A stretch of 64,000 nucleotides of DNA from Nocardioides mangrovicus. Its GTDB lineage: Bacteria > Actinomycetota > Actinomycetes > Propionibacteriales > Nocardioidaceae. The notes beneath the pieces were generated by a model, which searched no databases, was not told where the DNA came from, and saw nothing but the letters and a program-made list of their open reading frames with translations. How positions within the stretch are numbered: position 1 is the stretch's first letter; each line of letters opens with the position of its first letter. Shown here in pieces: positions 1 through 8,161 of this stretch. Location of the stretch: positions 597,613 to 661,612 of the forward strand of contig NZ_RDBE01000006.1 of NCBI RefSeq assembly GCF_003674065.1, read 5' to 3'. Made by a program: the position numbers and the translations under genes.

Positions 1-477
1 TCAGCCCAACGGCTGCACCAGCTCGACGAAGAACCCGTCCGGGTCGCGCACGAACGCGATCCGCGCGTGGCCCGCGCCGTTTCCGGCCCCCACCTCACCG
101 GGCTCGGCGAGCGGGGTGACCCCTGCCTCGGCGAGCCGGGCGAGTGCGGCATCGAGGTCGACGACGCTCATCGCCAGGTGCATCGTCCCGGGGTCGTGGA
201 ACTCGCCACCCGGCGCTGTGCGCCGCTCGACGTCGCGTACCTGCACCAGCGTGATCGTCGCGCCGGTACCGCCCGAGGTGAGGTTGACGATGCGGATCGC
301 GCCACCGGGCGTCGCCGTGTTGGCCAGCATGGCCGGGTCGTCGATCCAACCCGAGTCGACCACCGTCTCCAGCCCGACGACCTCGCGGTAGAAGGCCAGC
401 GAGCGCTCGACGTCGTCGACGTGGAGCCCGACGTTGGGTATGCCCGTCACGCCCATCATGCCCGTCACGCCCATCAT
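1..477 (-). CDS. VOC (glyoxalase/bleomycin-resistance fold) protein
   Basis: A 158-residue single-domain VOC protein. The likely metal-binding positions are visible: His in GLHVDD near the N terminus, His in TMHLAMSV at mid-length and Glu in FFVELVQPL at the end. This is the usual H/H/E set of glyoxalases, epimerases and extradiol dioxygenases. The start codon at 477 overlaps the stop of the LivHM permease gene (474-476), so it is the last gene of the transporter operon and probably acts on the imported compound or its product. The first 12 codons are a perfect 18-bp duplication (MMGVTG twice), so the true start could be 477, 474 or 459. The reaction cannot be assigned from sequence alone. 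Confidence 0.85.
   Translation of the reverse strand: MMGVTGMMGVTGIPNVGLHVDDVERSLAFYREVVGLETVVDSGWIDDPAMLANTATPGGAIRIVNLTSGGTGATITLVQVRDVERRTAPGGEFHDPGTMHLAMSVVDLDAALARLAEAGVTPLAEPGEVGAGNGAGHARIAFVRDPDGFFVELVQPLG
440..475. repeat. 18-bp perfect tandem duplication at a gene start
   Basis: Two identical 18-bp units (440-457 and 458-475), followed by another ATG triplet, encode MMGVTG twice at the N terminus of the VOC protein. The repeat sits exactly over the stop/start overlap with the upstream permease gene, so copy-number change would alter the N terminus in frame and shift the spacing to the coupled stop codon. Confidence 0.9.
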
Positions 478-2528
478 GCGCGGCTCACCGGCGTCGGCCC
501 GGCGACGTCCTCCACGAACGCCCCGTCCTGACCCGGCACGTCCAGGACGACCGGTCTGTGCCGGCGCGGGATGATCCGGTCCCGCAGGGCGGCGACCCTC
601 GGGCCCGGCCCCCTCTCGCCGGCCATGTTGCTGGCAACGCCGTCCGGGTTCTGGATCGCGGTCAGCGCCAGGGCGATGCCGGCGACGACGGTCTGGTACT
701 GGCCGACGTGCAGGGTCTTGTCGAGGAAGGAGACGAAGAGTCCGTCGGAGGCGAACATGATGCCCGCGACCACCGCGCCCGCGATCCGGCCCACGCCGGC
801 GACGTAGACGAGCGCGAGCAGGCTCAGCGAGGCCTGCGCCGTGAACGTCGAGGACGACACCGAGCTCTGCTCGTAGGCCAGCAGACCACCACCCAGGCCG
901 CTCAGGAACGCCGACAGCGCGAACACGTAGAGCTTCACGGGCGCCACGCGGATGCCGACCGCCGAGGCCGCGCGCTCGTTGGAGCGGACCGCCACCAGCA
1001 TGCGTCCCGTGGCCGAGGTACGCAGCCGGGCGACACAGTAACCGGCCCCGATGACGACGACCAGCAGCATGACGCCGAAGACGACACGAGGGTAGGAGTT
1101 CCCCTTGGCGATGCCGAGATCGAGGCCGAACAGCTCGGGGCTGCCGATCTTGCGGCCGCCGAGGCCCCCGGTGAACTTGACGCTGCTGAAGACCAGCGCA
1201 TCCATCGCCGCCGCCGCGGCCAGGGTCACGACCGCGAGGTTGACACCGCGCACGCGCAGCGCCGGCAGGCCCATCAAGATCCCGAGCGGGACGGCCGAGA
1301 GCGCCGAGATCAACAGTGCCAGGAAGAACGGCATGCCCACGCTGTGGCCGAGGTGGCTGAGGACGAAGGCACCGAACCCCGCAAACGACATCTGCGCCAA
1401 CGACACCTGCCCGACGTACCCGGTGAGCACGACCAGGCCGAGCGCCAGGCACACCGTGACGATCGAGGCCATGAAGGCGGCACGCAGCGACCCGTGCAGC
1501 GCCACCAGCACCACGACGCCGACGGCGAACGCCAGCAGCGCCGTGGCGCCGGGCCGCGTCGGTCGACCCAGCGAGGGATTGCGCAGCGTGCCGGTGGCAC
1601 CGCGAGCACCCAACCGCTTGGCCGCCAGGGACATCGTGACCAAGATGATGAGGAACGGCACACCGTCGGAGAGGCCCTGCTGCGGGAGCCAGGTGAACAC
1701 CGTCTGCAGCTTGACCAGCTCGGACTGCACGATCCCCAGTCCCAGGCCGGCGGCGGTGGTGATCCAGAACGACTCGAACCGTCCGATCAGGACGGCACCG
1801 AGGGCAGGCACCACGAACAGGGTGTAGGAGGTGGGGTCGAGCGAGGAGATCGGTGTGATGAGGACGCCGGACAGGGTGGCCAGCAGGGTGGCCAGGACCC
1901 AGTTGCGGGCAGCGATCCGAGTGGCGGAGAGCCCGATCAGGGCCGCCCCCATCTCGTTCTCGGCACCGGCGCGCGTCGCGAGGCCGAAACGCGTGTAGCG
2001 GAAGGTGACAGTGAGCGCCACGGCGATCGCCACGACGATCCCGGCGATCCAGATCCGGTCACCGGGTATCACCACACCGCTGATCACGAAGGCCTTGCTC
2101 GGCAGCACGGGGGGTGCAGAGGTGGCGGTCGTGCCGAAGTTCAAGACTGCGACGGCCTCGAAGAAGAGCGTCACGCCCACCGAGGCGCAGACCTTGGTCA
2201 GCGGCGCGGCGCGCAGCAGAGGCCGGTAGACCAGGAAGAAGACCACGAGCCCCAGCACCGTGCCGTAGACCAGGGTGATCAGCAGCGCCGGCACGATGGC
2301 CATCCCGGTGCCGAGCGAGATCTCGTGCGGCAGGGCGAACCACGGCAGCTCGAGCTTGCCCGTCAACCGCAGCCGCAAGAAGACGTACGCCCCCCACATC
2401 GCGATCGCGCCCTGGGCGAAGTCGACGACGCCCGTGCTGCGGTACTTGAGCACCATGCCCAGGCCGAGGAGCGAGTACACGGACCCGGCACCCAGGCCCA
2501 GGAGCAGGAACAACACGTACGACGTCAC
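474..2528 (-). CDS. Fused branched-chain amino acid-type ABC permease (LivH-LivM)
   Basis: A 684-residue polytopic membrane protein. Residues about 1-295 match the LivH half (N-terminal LGLGAGSVYSLLGLGMVLKY, then a series of hydrophobic helices). Residues about 325-640 match the LivM half (TGYVGQVSLAQ motif and further helices). In most bacteria these are two separate proteins; here they are fused through a basic linker around 305-325. The protein would form the membrane channel with LivF and LivG and the lipoprotein encoded just upstream. Transporters of this type often carry aromatic acids or other carboxylates rather than amino acids, which fits the surrounding catabolic genes. Its stop overlaps the start of the following VOC gene. 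Confidence 0.93.
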   Translation of the reverse strand: MTSYVLFLLLGLGAGSVYSLLGLGMVLKYRSTGVVDFAQGAIAMWGAYVFLRLRLTGKLELPWFALPHEISLGTGMAIVPALLITLVYGTVLGLVVFFLVYRPLLRAAPLTKVCASVGVTLFFEAVAVLNFGTTATSAPPVLPSKAFVISGVVIPGDRIWIAGIVVAIAVALTVTFRYTRFGLATRAGAENEMGAALIGLSATRIAARNWVLATLLATLSGVLITPISSLDPTSYTLFVVPALGAVLIGRFESFWITTAAGLGLGIVQSELVKLQTVFTWLPQQGLSDGVPFLIILVTMSLAAKRLGARGATGTLRNPSLGRPTRPGATALLAFAVGVVVLVALHGSLRAAFMASIVTVCLALGLVVLTGYVGQVSLAQMSFAGFGAFVLSHLGHSVGMPFFLALLISALSAVPLGILMGLPALRVRGVNLAVVTLAAAAAMDALVFSSVKFTGGLGGRKIGSPELFGLDLGIAKGNSYPRVVFGVMLLVVVIGAGYCVARLRTSATGRMLVAVRSNERAASAVGIRVAPVKLYVFALSAFLSGLGGGLLAYEQSSVSSSTFTAQASLSLLALVYVAGVGRIAGAVVAGIMFASDGLFVSFLDKTLHVGQYQTVVAGIALALTAIQNPDGVASNMAGERGPGPRVAALRDRIIPRRHRPVVLDVPGQDGAFVEDVAGPTPVSRA

Positions 2529-2617
2529 GCGACGCTCACCTTCGACGGTTCAGGAGGAGACGACCGGCGGACGACGGACCGGACGGCGTGCAGCTGCGTC
2601 CGGTCCGTCGCACGGGG

Positions 2618-3904
2618 TCAGCTGGTGGGCTTGTAGTAGCTGCCGGCGGTGAAGAAGTCCTTGGCCGCGACGGCGATGTTGGACCCCTTGACCTCGCGCA
2701 TCTGCTCGTAGGTGTTGCAGACCGCCGTGGCCCCGGCGAGCTGCTTGCCGTCGCAGGTGTAGTCGTGGCCCATGAAGTTCGCCATCGCCGATCCGGTCCT
2801 GAAGGCGGCCAGGATCTTGTCGGTGGTCAGGTCGGCGGGGGCGGACTTGCCCAGCACGGACTGCAGGTTCATGACCGACTGGAACCCGATGGAGGCCAGG
2901 CTGTCCAGAGCGGTGTCGGGCGCGTACTTCTTGAGCACCGTCAGCATGAGGTTGGTCTCATCGGTCCCGGCCGTCGGGTCCAGGGTCGGCGAGGCGAAGA
3001 TGAGGCCGTCTGCGCCGCCGTTGGCGCCCTTGATCGCCTTGGGCGAGGTGCACGGGTCGACGCCCATGAGCTTGCCCTTGTAACCCAGCTGCTTGAGCGA
3101 GCTGAGGATGTTCGGGCACGCGGCCGGCGCGTCGACGTAGATGAGGTCCGGCGAGGCCCCCATGGCCGAGGCGACGGCCGAGGAGACGTCGGATGCGGTG
3201 GGCGAGAGCCCGACCTTCGTGACCGAGGTGATGCCGGCGTTCTTCATGGTGGGGATGATGACCCCCTCACCGGTGGCGGTGCCCTGGGTGTCGGAGGTGT
3301 AGATGACCGCGGCCTTCTTCACCCCGAGCTTCTTGGCCGCGTAGACCGAGGCAGCCGCGTTGTCGGAGGTGGAGACGCTGGAGAAGATGACGGCGTTCTT
3401 GTAGTTCTGCTCCACCGGGGTGAAGGGCACACCCCCGATGTAGGCCAGGTCGAGCCGCTGCCACACCGGGATGGCGCCGGGCGCACCGGTGTCCGCCCCA
3501 CCGAGGATGGCGACGGGCTTCTGGTCGGCGATCTGGTTCGCGCACCGCGCCGAGGTGGCGGGGGTGCCGTCGGTGGCGCAGGTGACCAGCTTGATGGGGT
3601 GTCCACCGATGCCGCCCTTGTAGGCGTTGACGTACTTCACCGCCGCCTGCTCGGCCTGTAGGACCTCGGGGAAGGTGACGGGCCCCGACTGCAGGTTCAA
3701 GACGCCGAAGACGATCGGCGTGCCACTGGCCGCGTTCGCGGCGCCGAGGTCGACCGAGGTGTTGACGCCGGCATTCGTCGACGCCGACGAGGACGATGAG
3801 CCCGAGCTCGACCCCCCGGAACTGCTTCCGCAGGCGGCCGCGGTCATGGCGACCGCCGCCATCCCGGCCGCGAGAGCGACCTTGGGGCCCAGCTTTGCTG
3901 ACAT
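2618..3904 (-). CDS. ABC transporter substrate-binding lipoprotein, Leu/Ile/Val family
   Basis: A 428-residue periplasmic-binding-protein type I (Peripla_BP_6-like) protein. A basic N terminus and hydrophobic segment end in a lipobox (TAAAC near residue 25), followed by a long Ser/Gly linker typical of surface lipoproteins of Gram-positives. Start ATG at 3904 has GGAGA 4-8 bases upstream. It lies between the permease and the LivF ATPase genes and supplies substrate specificity. The ligand is unknown; the flanking oxidoreductases suggest a ring-containing carboxylate. Confidence 0.93.
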   Translation of the reverse strand: MSAKLGPKVALAAGMAAVAMTAAACGSSSGGSSSGSSSSSASTNAGVNTSVDLGAANAASGTPIVFGVLNLQSGPVTFPEVLQAEQAAVKYVNAYKGGIGGHPIKLVTCATDGTPATSARCANQIADQKPVAILGGADTGAPGAIPVWQRLDLAYIGGVPFTPVEQNYKNAVIFSSVSTSDNAAASVYAAKKLGVKKAAVIYTSDTQGTATGEGVIIPTMKNAGITSVTKVGLSPTASDVSSAVASAMGASPDLIYVDAPAACPNILSSLKQLGYKGKLMGVDPCTSPKAIKGANGGADGLIFASPTLDPTAGTDETNLMLTVLKKYAPDTALDSLASIGFQSVMNLQSVLGKSAPADLTTDKILAAFRTGSAMANFMGHDYTCDGKQLAGATAVCNTYEQMREVKGSNIAVAAKDFFTAGSYYKPTS

Positions 3905-3959
3905 GGTTTCTCCTTTGTGATGTCCGACGGTGGACGTCTGGTGGTCGGTCAGTCCGCGA

Positions 3960-4709
3960 TCACGTCGAGGGCGCGGCCCGGACGGCGTCGCCGAGGTAGC
4001 TCGCGGTGAGCAGGTCGGGCTGGTCGCGCAGCTGCGCCGCGGTGCCGCTGAGCACGAGCCGGCCGTGGGCCAGCACGTAGGCGCGCTCGGCGACGTCGAG
4101 GGCGAGGGTCACGTGCTGCTCGACGACCAGCACGCCGGTGCCGAAGCCGACGGCGACACGGCGCAGCACCGGCAGCAGGCGCTCGACCACCACCGGCGCC
4201 AGGCCCAGGCTCATCTCGTCGACGACCAGGAGCTTGGGACGAGTGACCAGGGCCCGACCGACCGCCAGCATCTGCTGCTCGCCGCCCGACAGGAGCCCCG
4301 CCTTGCGGTCCAGGCACTTCGTGAGCTCGGGGAGCAGGTCGAGGACGTCTCGCTCCGAACCCGTCTTGGCCCGCGCCAGCCTGAGGTTCTCGCGGACGGT
4401 GAGCTCGGCGAACAGGGCGCGGTCCTCCGGGACCAGCGACAGACCGCGCCGGGCCAGCCGGTGGGCGGCCACACCGCCGATGCTCTCGCCGTCGAAGCTG
4501 ATCGAGCCGCCGAGTGGCGCCAGCAGGCCCGCGACTGTCATCAACGTGGTGGTCTTGCCGGCGCCGTTGGAGCCCAGCAGCGCGACGACCTCACCGGCGC
4601 GTACCTGCAGGTCCAGTCCGCGCACGACCGGGATGCCGTGATAGCCGGCCTCGAGTCCGGTCACCGTCAGCACGGCCTCGGCCTCGGGCTCGGCCTCAGT
4701 GGCGGGCAT
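3960..4709 (-). CDS. livF: ABC transporter ATP-binding protein, LivF type
   Basis: A 249-residue nucleotide-binding domain protein. Walker A (LLGSNGAGKTT), signature (LSGGEQQMLAVGRAL) and Walker B (LLVVDEMSLGL) are present, and the MSLGLAP sequence after Walker B is characteristic of LivF. I chose ATG at 4709 because GGAGG lies five bases upstream; a GTG two codons earlier (4715) is possible. The start lies inside the end of livG, so the two are translationally coupled. Energises uptake together with LivG. Confidence 0.93.
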   Translation of the reverse strand: MPATEAEPEAEAVLTVTGLEAGYHGIPVVRGLDLQVRAGEVVALLGSNGAGKTTTLMTVAGLLAPLGGSISFDGESIGGVAAHRLARRGLSLVPEDRALFAELTVRENLRLARAKTGSERDVLDLLPELTKCLDRKAGLLSGGEQQMLAVGRALVTRPKLLVVDEMSLGLAPVVVERLLPVLRRVAVGFGTGVLVVEQHVTLALDVAERAYVLAHGRLVLSGTAAQLRDQPDLLTASYLGDAVRAAPST

Positions 4710-5475
4710 CGACACCTCCCAGGTAGGCCGCGATGACGGCCTCGTCGGCGCGGATCTCCTCCGGTGTGCCGCTGGCGATGACCTTGCCGAAGTCGATGAC
4801 GACGATGCGGTCGCACACGCTCAGCACCAGACCCATGTCGTGGTCCACCAGCAGCACGCTGACCCCGTGACCGGGAAGGGAGCGCAGCCGGCGTCCGAAG
4901 GCCAGGCTCTCCTCGGTGTCCAGACCGGCGGCAGGCTCGTCCATCAGCACCAGCCGAGGACGCTGGGCAAGTGCGCGGGCGACGCCGACCAGCTTGCGCT
5001 GGCCGTGCGAGAGCTCCTGGGGGTAGCGATGGGCGACGTCGTCGAGCTCGCACAGCATGCGGGCCCACGCGACGTCGTCGACCCCCTCGGGTCGCGAGGG
5101 CAGCACCAGGTCGCGCAGCATCGTGACCAGCCGGGGACGCTCGGCTGCGACCAGCAGGTTCTCCTCCACCGTGAGGTCGTCGAAGAGCTCGACCGACTGG
5201 AAGGTGCGCACCAGGCCGCGTCGCGCGACGGCGTAGGTGGCGAGCCCGTCGAGCGACCTGCCCTCGAACTCCACGTGGCCGCCGCGCCGGGGCAGGTAGC
5301 CGGTGAGGCCGTCGATGAACGAGGACTTGCCGGCGCCGTTGGGGCCGATCAGCCCCACGACCTCGCCTTCGGCCACGTGCAGCGACACGTCGTCCACGGC
5401 CACGACCCCGCCGTAGGTGACGCGGAGGTCCGTGACCTCGAGCAGCTGTCCCACGCCTGCCGGCCTTCCGGTCAT
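4696..5475 (-). CDS. livG: ABC transporter ATP-binding protein, LivG type
   Basis: First gene of the leftward transporter operon. Walker A (LIGPNGAGKSS), signature (LSHGQRKLVGVARAL) and Walker B (LVLMDEPAAGLD) are present, as is the LivG-type AAGL sequence. ATG at 5475 gives 259 residues, but the operator-like palindrome at 5474-5492 overlaps this codon. GTG at 5454, with GGAAGG nine bases upstream, is therefore an equally good start (252 residues). The frame is open far upstream, but that part lies antisense to the next gene and has no LivG similarity. Confidence 0.92.
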   Translation of the reverse strand: MTGRPAGVGQLLEVTDLRVTYGGVVAVDDVSLHVAEGEVVGLIGPNGAGKSSFIDGLTGYLPRRGGHVEFEGRSLDGLATYAVARRGLVRTFQSVELFDDLTVEENLLVAAERPRLVTMLRDLVLPSRPEGVDDVAWARMLCELDDVAHRYPQELSHGQRKLVGVARALAQRPRLVLMDEPAAGLDTEESLAFGRRLRSLPGHGVSVLLVDHDMGLVLSVCDRIVVIDFGKVIASGTPEEIRADEAVIAAYLGGVDARH

Positions 5476-5492
5476 TCTCACCAGGTGAGAGT
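5474..5492. promoter_or_regulatory. Operator-like palindrome, copy A of four
   Basis: ATTCTC, seven bases, GAGAGT, then TAC. Same architecture as copies at 9791, 11324 and 15650. It lies between divergent livG and the metallo-beta-lactamase-fold gene and touches the first possible livG start codon. I infer it is bound by the IclR regulator encoded at 9881-10717. Confidence 0.6.
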
Positions 5493-5574
5493 TACTTTTG
5501 GAATGACCCGACAGTACGTGACGCGCAGCACATCTGTCCATACTCGGCGCCGCACCCGCCCCGAGTGGCGCGTG

Positions 5575-5580
5575 TACGGT
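5575..5580 (+). promoter_or_regulatory. -10 box of a probable leaderless promoter
   Basis: TACGGT ends seven bases before the GTG at 5588. No ribosome binding site is visible, so transcription probably starts at or next to the start codon. Confidence 0.5.
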
Positions 5581-5587
5581 GCGGCCC

Positions 5588-6220
5588 GTGCAGATCACCC
5601 ACCTCGGCCACGCGTGCCTCCTCCTCGAGACCGGGACGGCCCGGCTGCTCTTCGACCCCGGGACGTTGTCGGCGGGGTTCGAGTCGCTGACCGACCTCGA
5701 TGCCGTGCTCGTCACCCACGAGCACCCCGACCACGTGGACGCCGAGCGGCTGCCCGCGCTCATGGCGGCCAACCCGGGCGCCCGACTGGTGCTCGACGAG
5801 CGCACAGCCAGGCAGGTGAGCGGCATCGAGCGCGCTCTGGTGGCGCACCCGGGTGACACCCTCGAGCTCGGCGGCGAACGCGTCGTGGTGCTGGGCGGAC
5901 CCCATGCGCCGGTGTACGCCGACGTGCCCGACTGCCCGAACCTGGCGTTCCTCGTCGATGACGGCGCCTTCTTGCACCCCGGCGACTCCTTCGAGGTGCC
6001 CGAGGGTGACGTCGAGGTGCTGGCCGCGCCGGTCGACGGTCCGTGGCTCAAGCTCGCAGAGGCCGTCGACTACGTGCGAGCGGTGGGCCCGTCGGTCGCG
6101 ATCGCCATCCACGAGGGCGAGCTGACCGACGTCGACAAGTACGCCGGGATGCTCGGTGCCTTCGTCGGCGAGGGTGTCCGCGTGCTCCGACCGACCCCCG
6201 GTGAGGCGATCCGGATCTAG
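5588..6220 (+). CDS. Metallo-beta-lactamase-fold hydrolase (UlaG-like)
   Basis: A 210-residue cytosolic protein of the MBL fold. The N terminus (QITHLGHACLLLE) and zinc-binding motif THEHPDHVD are typical of the UlaG/YtnP-like group, and further ligands are the His in IHEGELTD and Asp in HPGDSFEV. These enzymes hydrolyse lactones or phosphodiesters; a lactonase role in the neighbouring catabolic pathway is an inference. Start GTG 5588 is preferred over GTG 5579 because it opens the conserved MQITHLGH and has a correctly placed -10 box. Its TAG stop overlaps the stop of the convergent reductase gene. Confidence 0.85.
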   Translation: MQITHLGHACLLLETGTARLLFDPGTLSAGFESLTDLDAVLVTHEHPDHVDAERLPALMAANPGARLVLDERTARQVSGIERALVAHPGDTLELGGERVVVLGGPHAPVYADVPDCPNLAFLVDDGAFLHPGDSFEVPEGDVEVLAAPVDGPWLKLAEAVDYVRAVGPSVAIAIHEGELTDVDKYAGMLGAFVGEGVRVLRPTPGEAIRI

Positions 6221-7164
6221 TGCCGCATCCCGCTCTCGGACGTCGCGGCCCAGCTCGCCTCGAGCCCGTGGACCAGGGCAGTGAGCGCCTCGTGCAGAGG
6301 TGCGCGGACGCCCGCATCGCGAGCTGCCGAGGCCACTCCCCCGGTGAGGACGTCGACCTCCGTGCGGCGGCGGGCCAGCACGTCCTGCAGCATGCTCGGC
6401 TTGTGGGCGTAGGCGTTGACGATCTCGCGCTCGAGCGTGGTCACCGGATCCGGCGGGTCGACGCCGATCGCCTCGCAGACCCTGGTGGTCTCGGCGGCGA
6501 GGGCCTCGACCAGCGCCCGCAGGTCCGGACGCTCGCCGAGCTGGCCGATGCTGAGGCCCGTCAGCGCGGCGATGGGACTGGTGGCCGCGTTGAAGGCGAC
6601 CTTCCCCCACTGCGCGCCCCGCGCGTCGGCCATCGCCTCGGCGGGTAACCCACCCTCGGTCAGCAGGCGCGCCAGCAGCTCGATCTCCTCCGCCCGGGCC
6701 GGTTGCGGCTCGAAGGGGCCCAGCCAGGTCGGCCCCAGCGAGTCCAGCCGGACGACGCCTGGGCCCGCGAGCGCTCCGGCGGGCAGGATGCTTCCCCGGA
6801 TGACGCGCGGCGCGAACTCGGCGACGACCTCCTCGTTGCCGAGTCCGTTCTGCACACTGGCGACGGCACCGTCGGTGAAGACGTGCGCGACGGCCGCCAT
6901 CGCCGTCGCCGTGTGCTCGGCCTTGGTGGCCACGATGCCGAGCGCGCAGGGCGGGATCGCAGCGGCGTCGCTGGTCGCGCGCACGGGAGAGACGAAGTCC
7001 GCCCGGCCCGTCACGCGCAGCCCGCCGTCGTTGATCGCGGCGACGTGGGCCTCGACGATGTCGTAGGCCCAGACCTCGACCTCCTCCGCGCGGCCCAGGT
7101 GAGCGGCGTAGAGACTGCCGATGGCCCCGACACCGACCACGCAGACCCGGACCGGATCGCTCAC
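6217..7164 (-). CDS. 2-dehydropantoate 2-reductase family protein (ApbA/PanE-like)
   Basis: A 315-residue NAD(P)-dependent reductase. The N-terminal Rossmann motif GVGAIGSLYAAHL, the KAEHT and QNGLGNE motifs and the catalytic Lys/Asn region KVAFNAATSPIAALTG are all present, so an active ketopantoate-reductase-type enzyme is expected. Start GTG 7164 overlaps the preceding gene's stop. Located in the SDR/GlcG operon rather than with pantothenate genes, it more likely reduces a 2-keto acid of the local catabolic pathway than serves vitamin B5 synthesis. That assignment is an inference. Confidence 0.88.
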   Translation of the reverse strand: MSDPVRVCVVGVGAIGSLYAAHLGRAEEVEVWAYDIVEAHVAAINDGGLRVTGRADFVSPVRATSDAAAIPPCALGIVATKAEHTATAMAAVAHVFTDGAVASVQNGLGNEEVVAEFAPRVIRGSILPAGALAGPGVVRLDSLGPTWLGPFEPQPARAEEIELLARLLTEGGLPAEAMADARGAQWGKVAFNAATSPIAALTGLSIGQLGERPDLRALVEALAAETTRVCEAIGVDPPDPVTTLEREIVNAYAHKPSMLQDVLARRRTEVDVLTGGVASAARDAGVRAPLHEALTALVHGLEASWAATSESGMRH

Positions 7165-8159
7165 GACAGCGACCTCAGCGCATCCTGCGCGATCTCGGCG
7201 CAGACATGGGGCGGCGGTCCGCCCACGCCCAGGCCGGCGACCACCCGGCCGTCCACGCTCACCGGCAGACCTCCGGGTGAGGCGAGGACGGGCACGGGGA
7301 GCAGCGCCGCCAGCTGAGCGAGGGTCCCCGGCTCCTGGTAGCGACCCGCCAGCACGTGGCTCGGCACCTGCATCAGGGCGGCGGCCGCGGCCACGCCGTC
7401 GGCGAGGAAGGTGGCGGCGGTGGGGGCGCCGTCCATGACGTCCTGCTGGACCGGGTCCCCGCGGTGGTCGACCACGGAGATCGCGACGAGGACGCCGGCC
7501 GCCTGCGCCCGCTCCATGACGGCGTCGGCGAGCGAGACCGCCCAGCGGTGCTCGGGCTGGTCGGCAGCGACGGGCGCCGGGTCGTTGCCGCGACCCGCCG
7601 GCGGGTCGTCGGGGAAGGGCCCGAAGCTGATCTCCCACCGCTTGTGGTCGTCACCGTGCTGACCGACGTAGGGCAATCCCATCGCGTAGTGCACGACGAG
7701 GTCCTCGGGGTTGGCCGGCTTCCCGTCGGCGATCATGTTCTCCTGGGCGATGTCGGTGGGGAAGAACGGGCTGACCGTGGCCCCCGACGCTGCGACACCG
7801 GCCACCACCGCGCCGCTCGGGTCGCGGATCGGCATGCCACCGGCCCCGGGGAACCTGGCCTCGGGTGAGCACTGCTTGAAGCCGTTCGCCACCTGCTCGC
7901 CGACGAAGCCCATGCGCTGCAGGTGCTCGAAGCTCGGGATCTGCTGGGTCGCGGAGATCCAGGCCTTCGACCGGGCCCGGGCCATCCCCCCGGCACCGCC
8001 GCGGTCCATGCGGGACGCCGTCACCAGGGCCCCGCTGGCGCCGACGACGGCGAAGCCACCTCGAAGGCCGAGCTGCTCCCCCTTGTCGATGGCGCGCTCG
8101 ACGATCGACCGGGCCGAGGCCAGGTCGAGGTCGGTCGTCCGACCGCCCGGTACGGCCAC
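7161..8159 (-). CDS. Tandem GlcG/HbpS (DUF336-like) domain protein
   Basis: A 332-residue protein made of two GlcG/HbpS-like domains. The first (about 12-150) has SKAWISATQQIPSF and GGMPIRDPSGAVVAGVAASG. The second (about 195-330) repeats the plan with AVSLADAVMERAQAAGVLVAISVVDH and GGLPVSVDGRVVAGLGVGG. Single-domain relatives bind haem or flavin-like cofactors, or occur beside glycolate and diol catabolic genes. There is no signal peptide, so this version is cytosolic, unlike secreted HbpS. GTG 8159 follows the upstream SDR stop closely. Exact function unknown; the internal duplication suggests a built-in dimer. Confidence 0.75.
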   Translation of the reverse strand: MAVPGGRTTDLDLASARSIVERAIDKGEQLGLRGGFAVVGASGALVTASRMDRGGAGGMARARSKAWISATQQIPSFEHLQRMGFVGEQVANGFKQCSPEARFPGAGGMPIRDPSGAVVAGVAASGATVSPFFPTDIAQENMIADGKPANPEDLVVHYAMGLPYVGQHGDDHKRWEISFGPFPDDPPAGRGNDPAPVAADQPEHRWAVSLADAVMERAQAAGVLVAISVVDHRGDPVQQDVMDGAPTAATFLADGVAAAAALMQVPSHVLAGRYQEPGTLAQLAALLPVPVLASPGGLPVSVDGRVVAGLGVGGPPPHVCAEIAQDALRSLS

Positions 8160-8161
8160 CC

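Noticed and set aside
440-478. CRISPR-like short repeats
   Set aside because: The two 18-bp units are directly adjacent with no spacers and lie inside a reading frame.
558-2636. A 692-codon open frame antisense to the LivHM gene
   Set aside because: The translation is low-complexity (Arg, Asp, Gly, His rich) with no domain, as expected from antisense frames in very GC-rich DNA. The opposite strand encodes a clear permease.
5476-6051. Upstream extension of the livG reading frame
   Set aside because: The extension lies antisense to the MBL-fold gene, has no ABC-transporter similarity and would run through the operator and promoter region.
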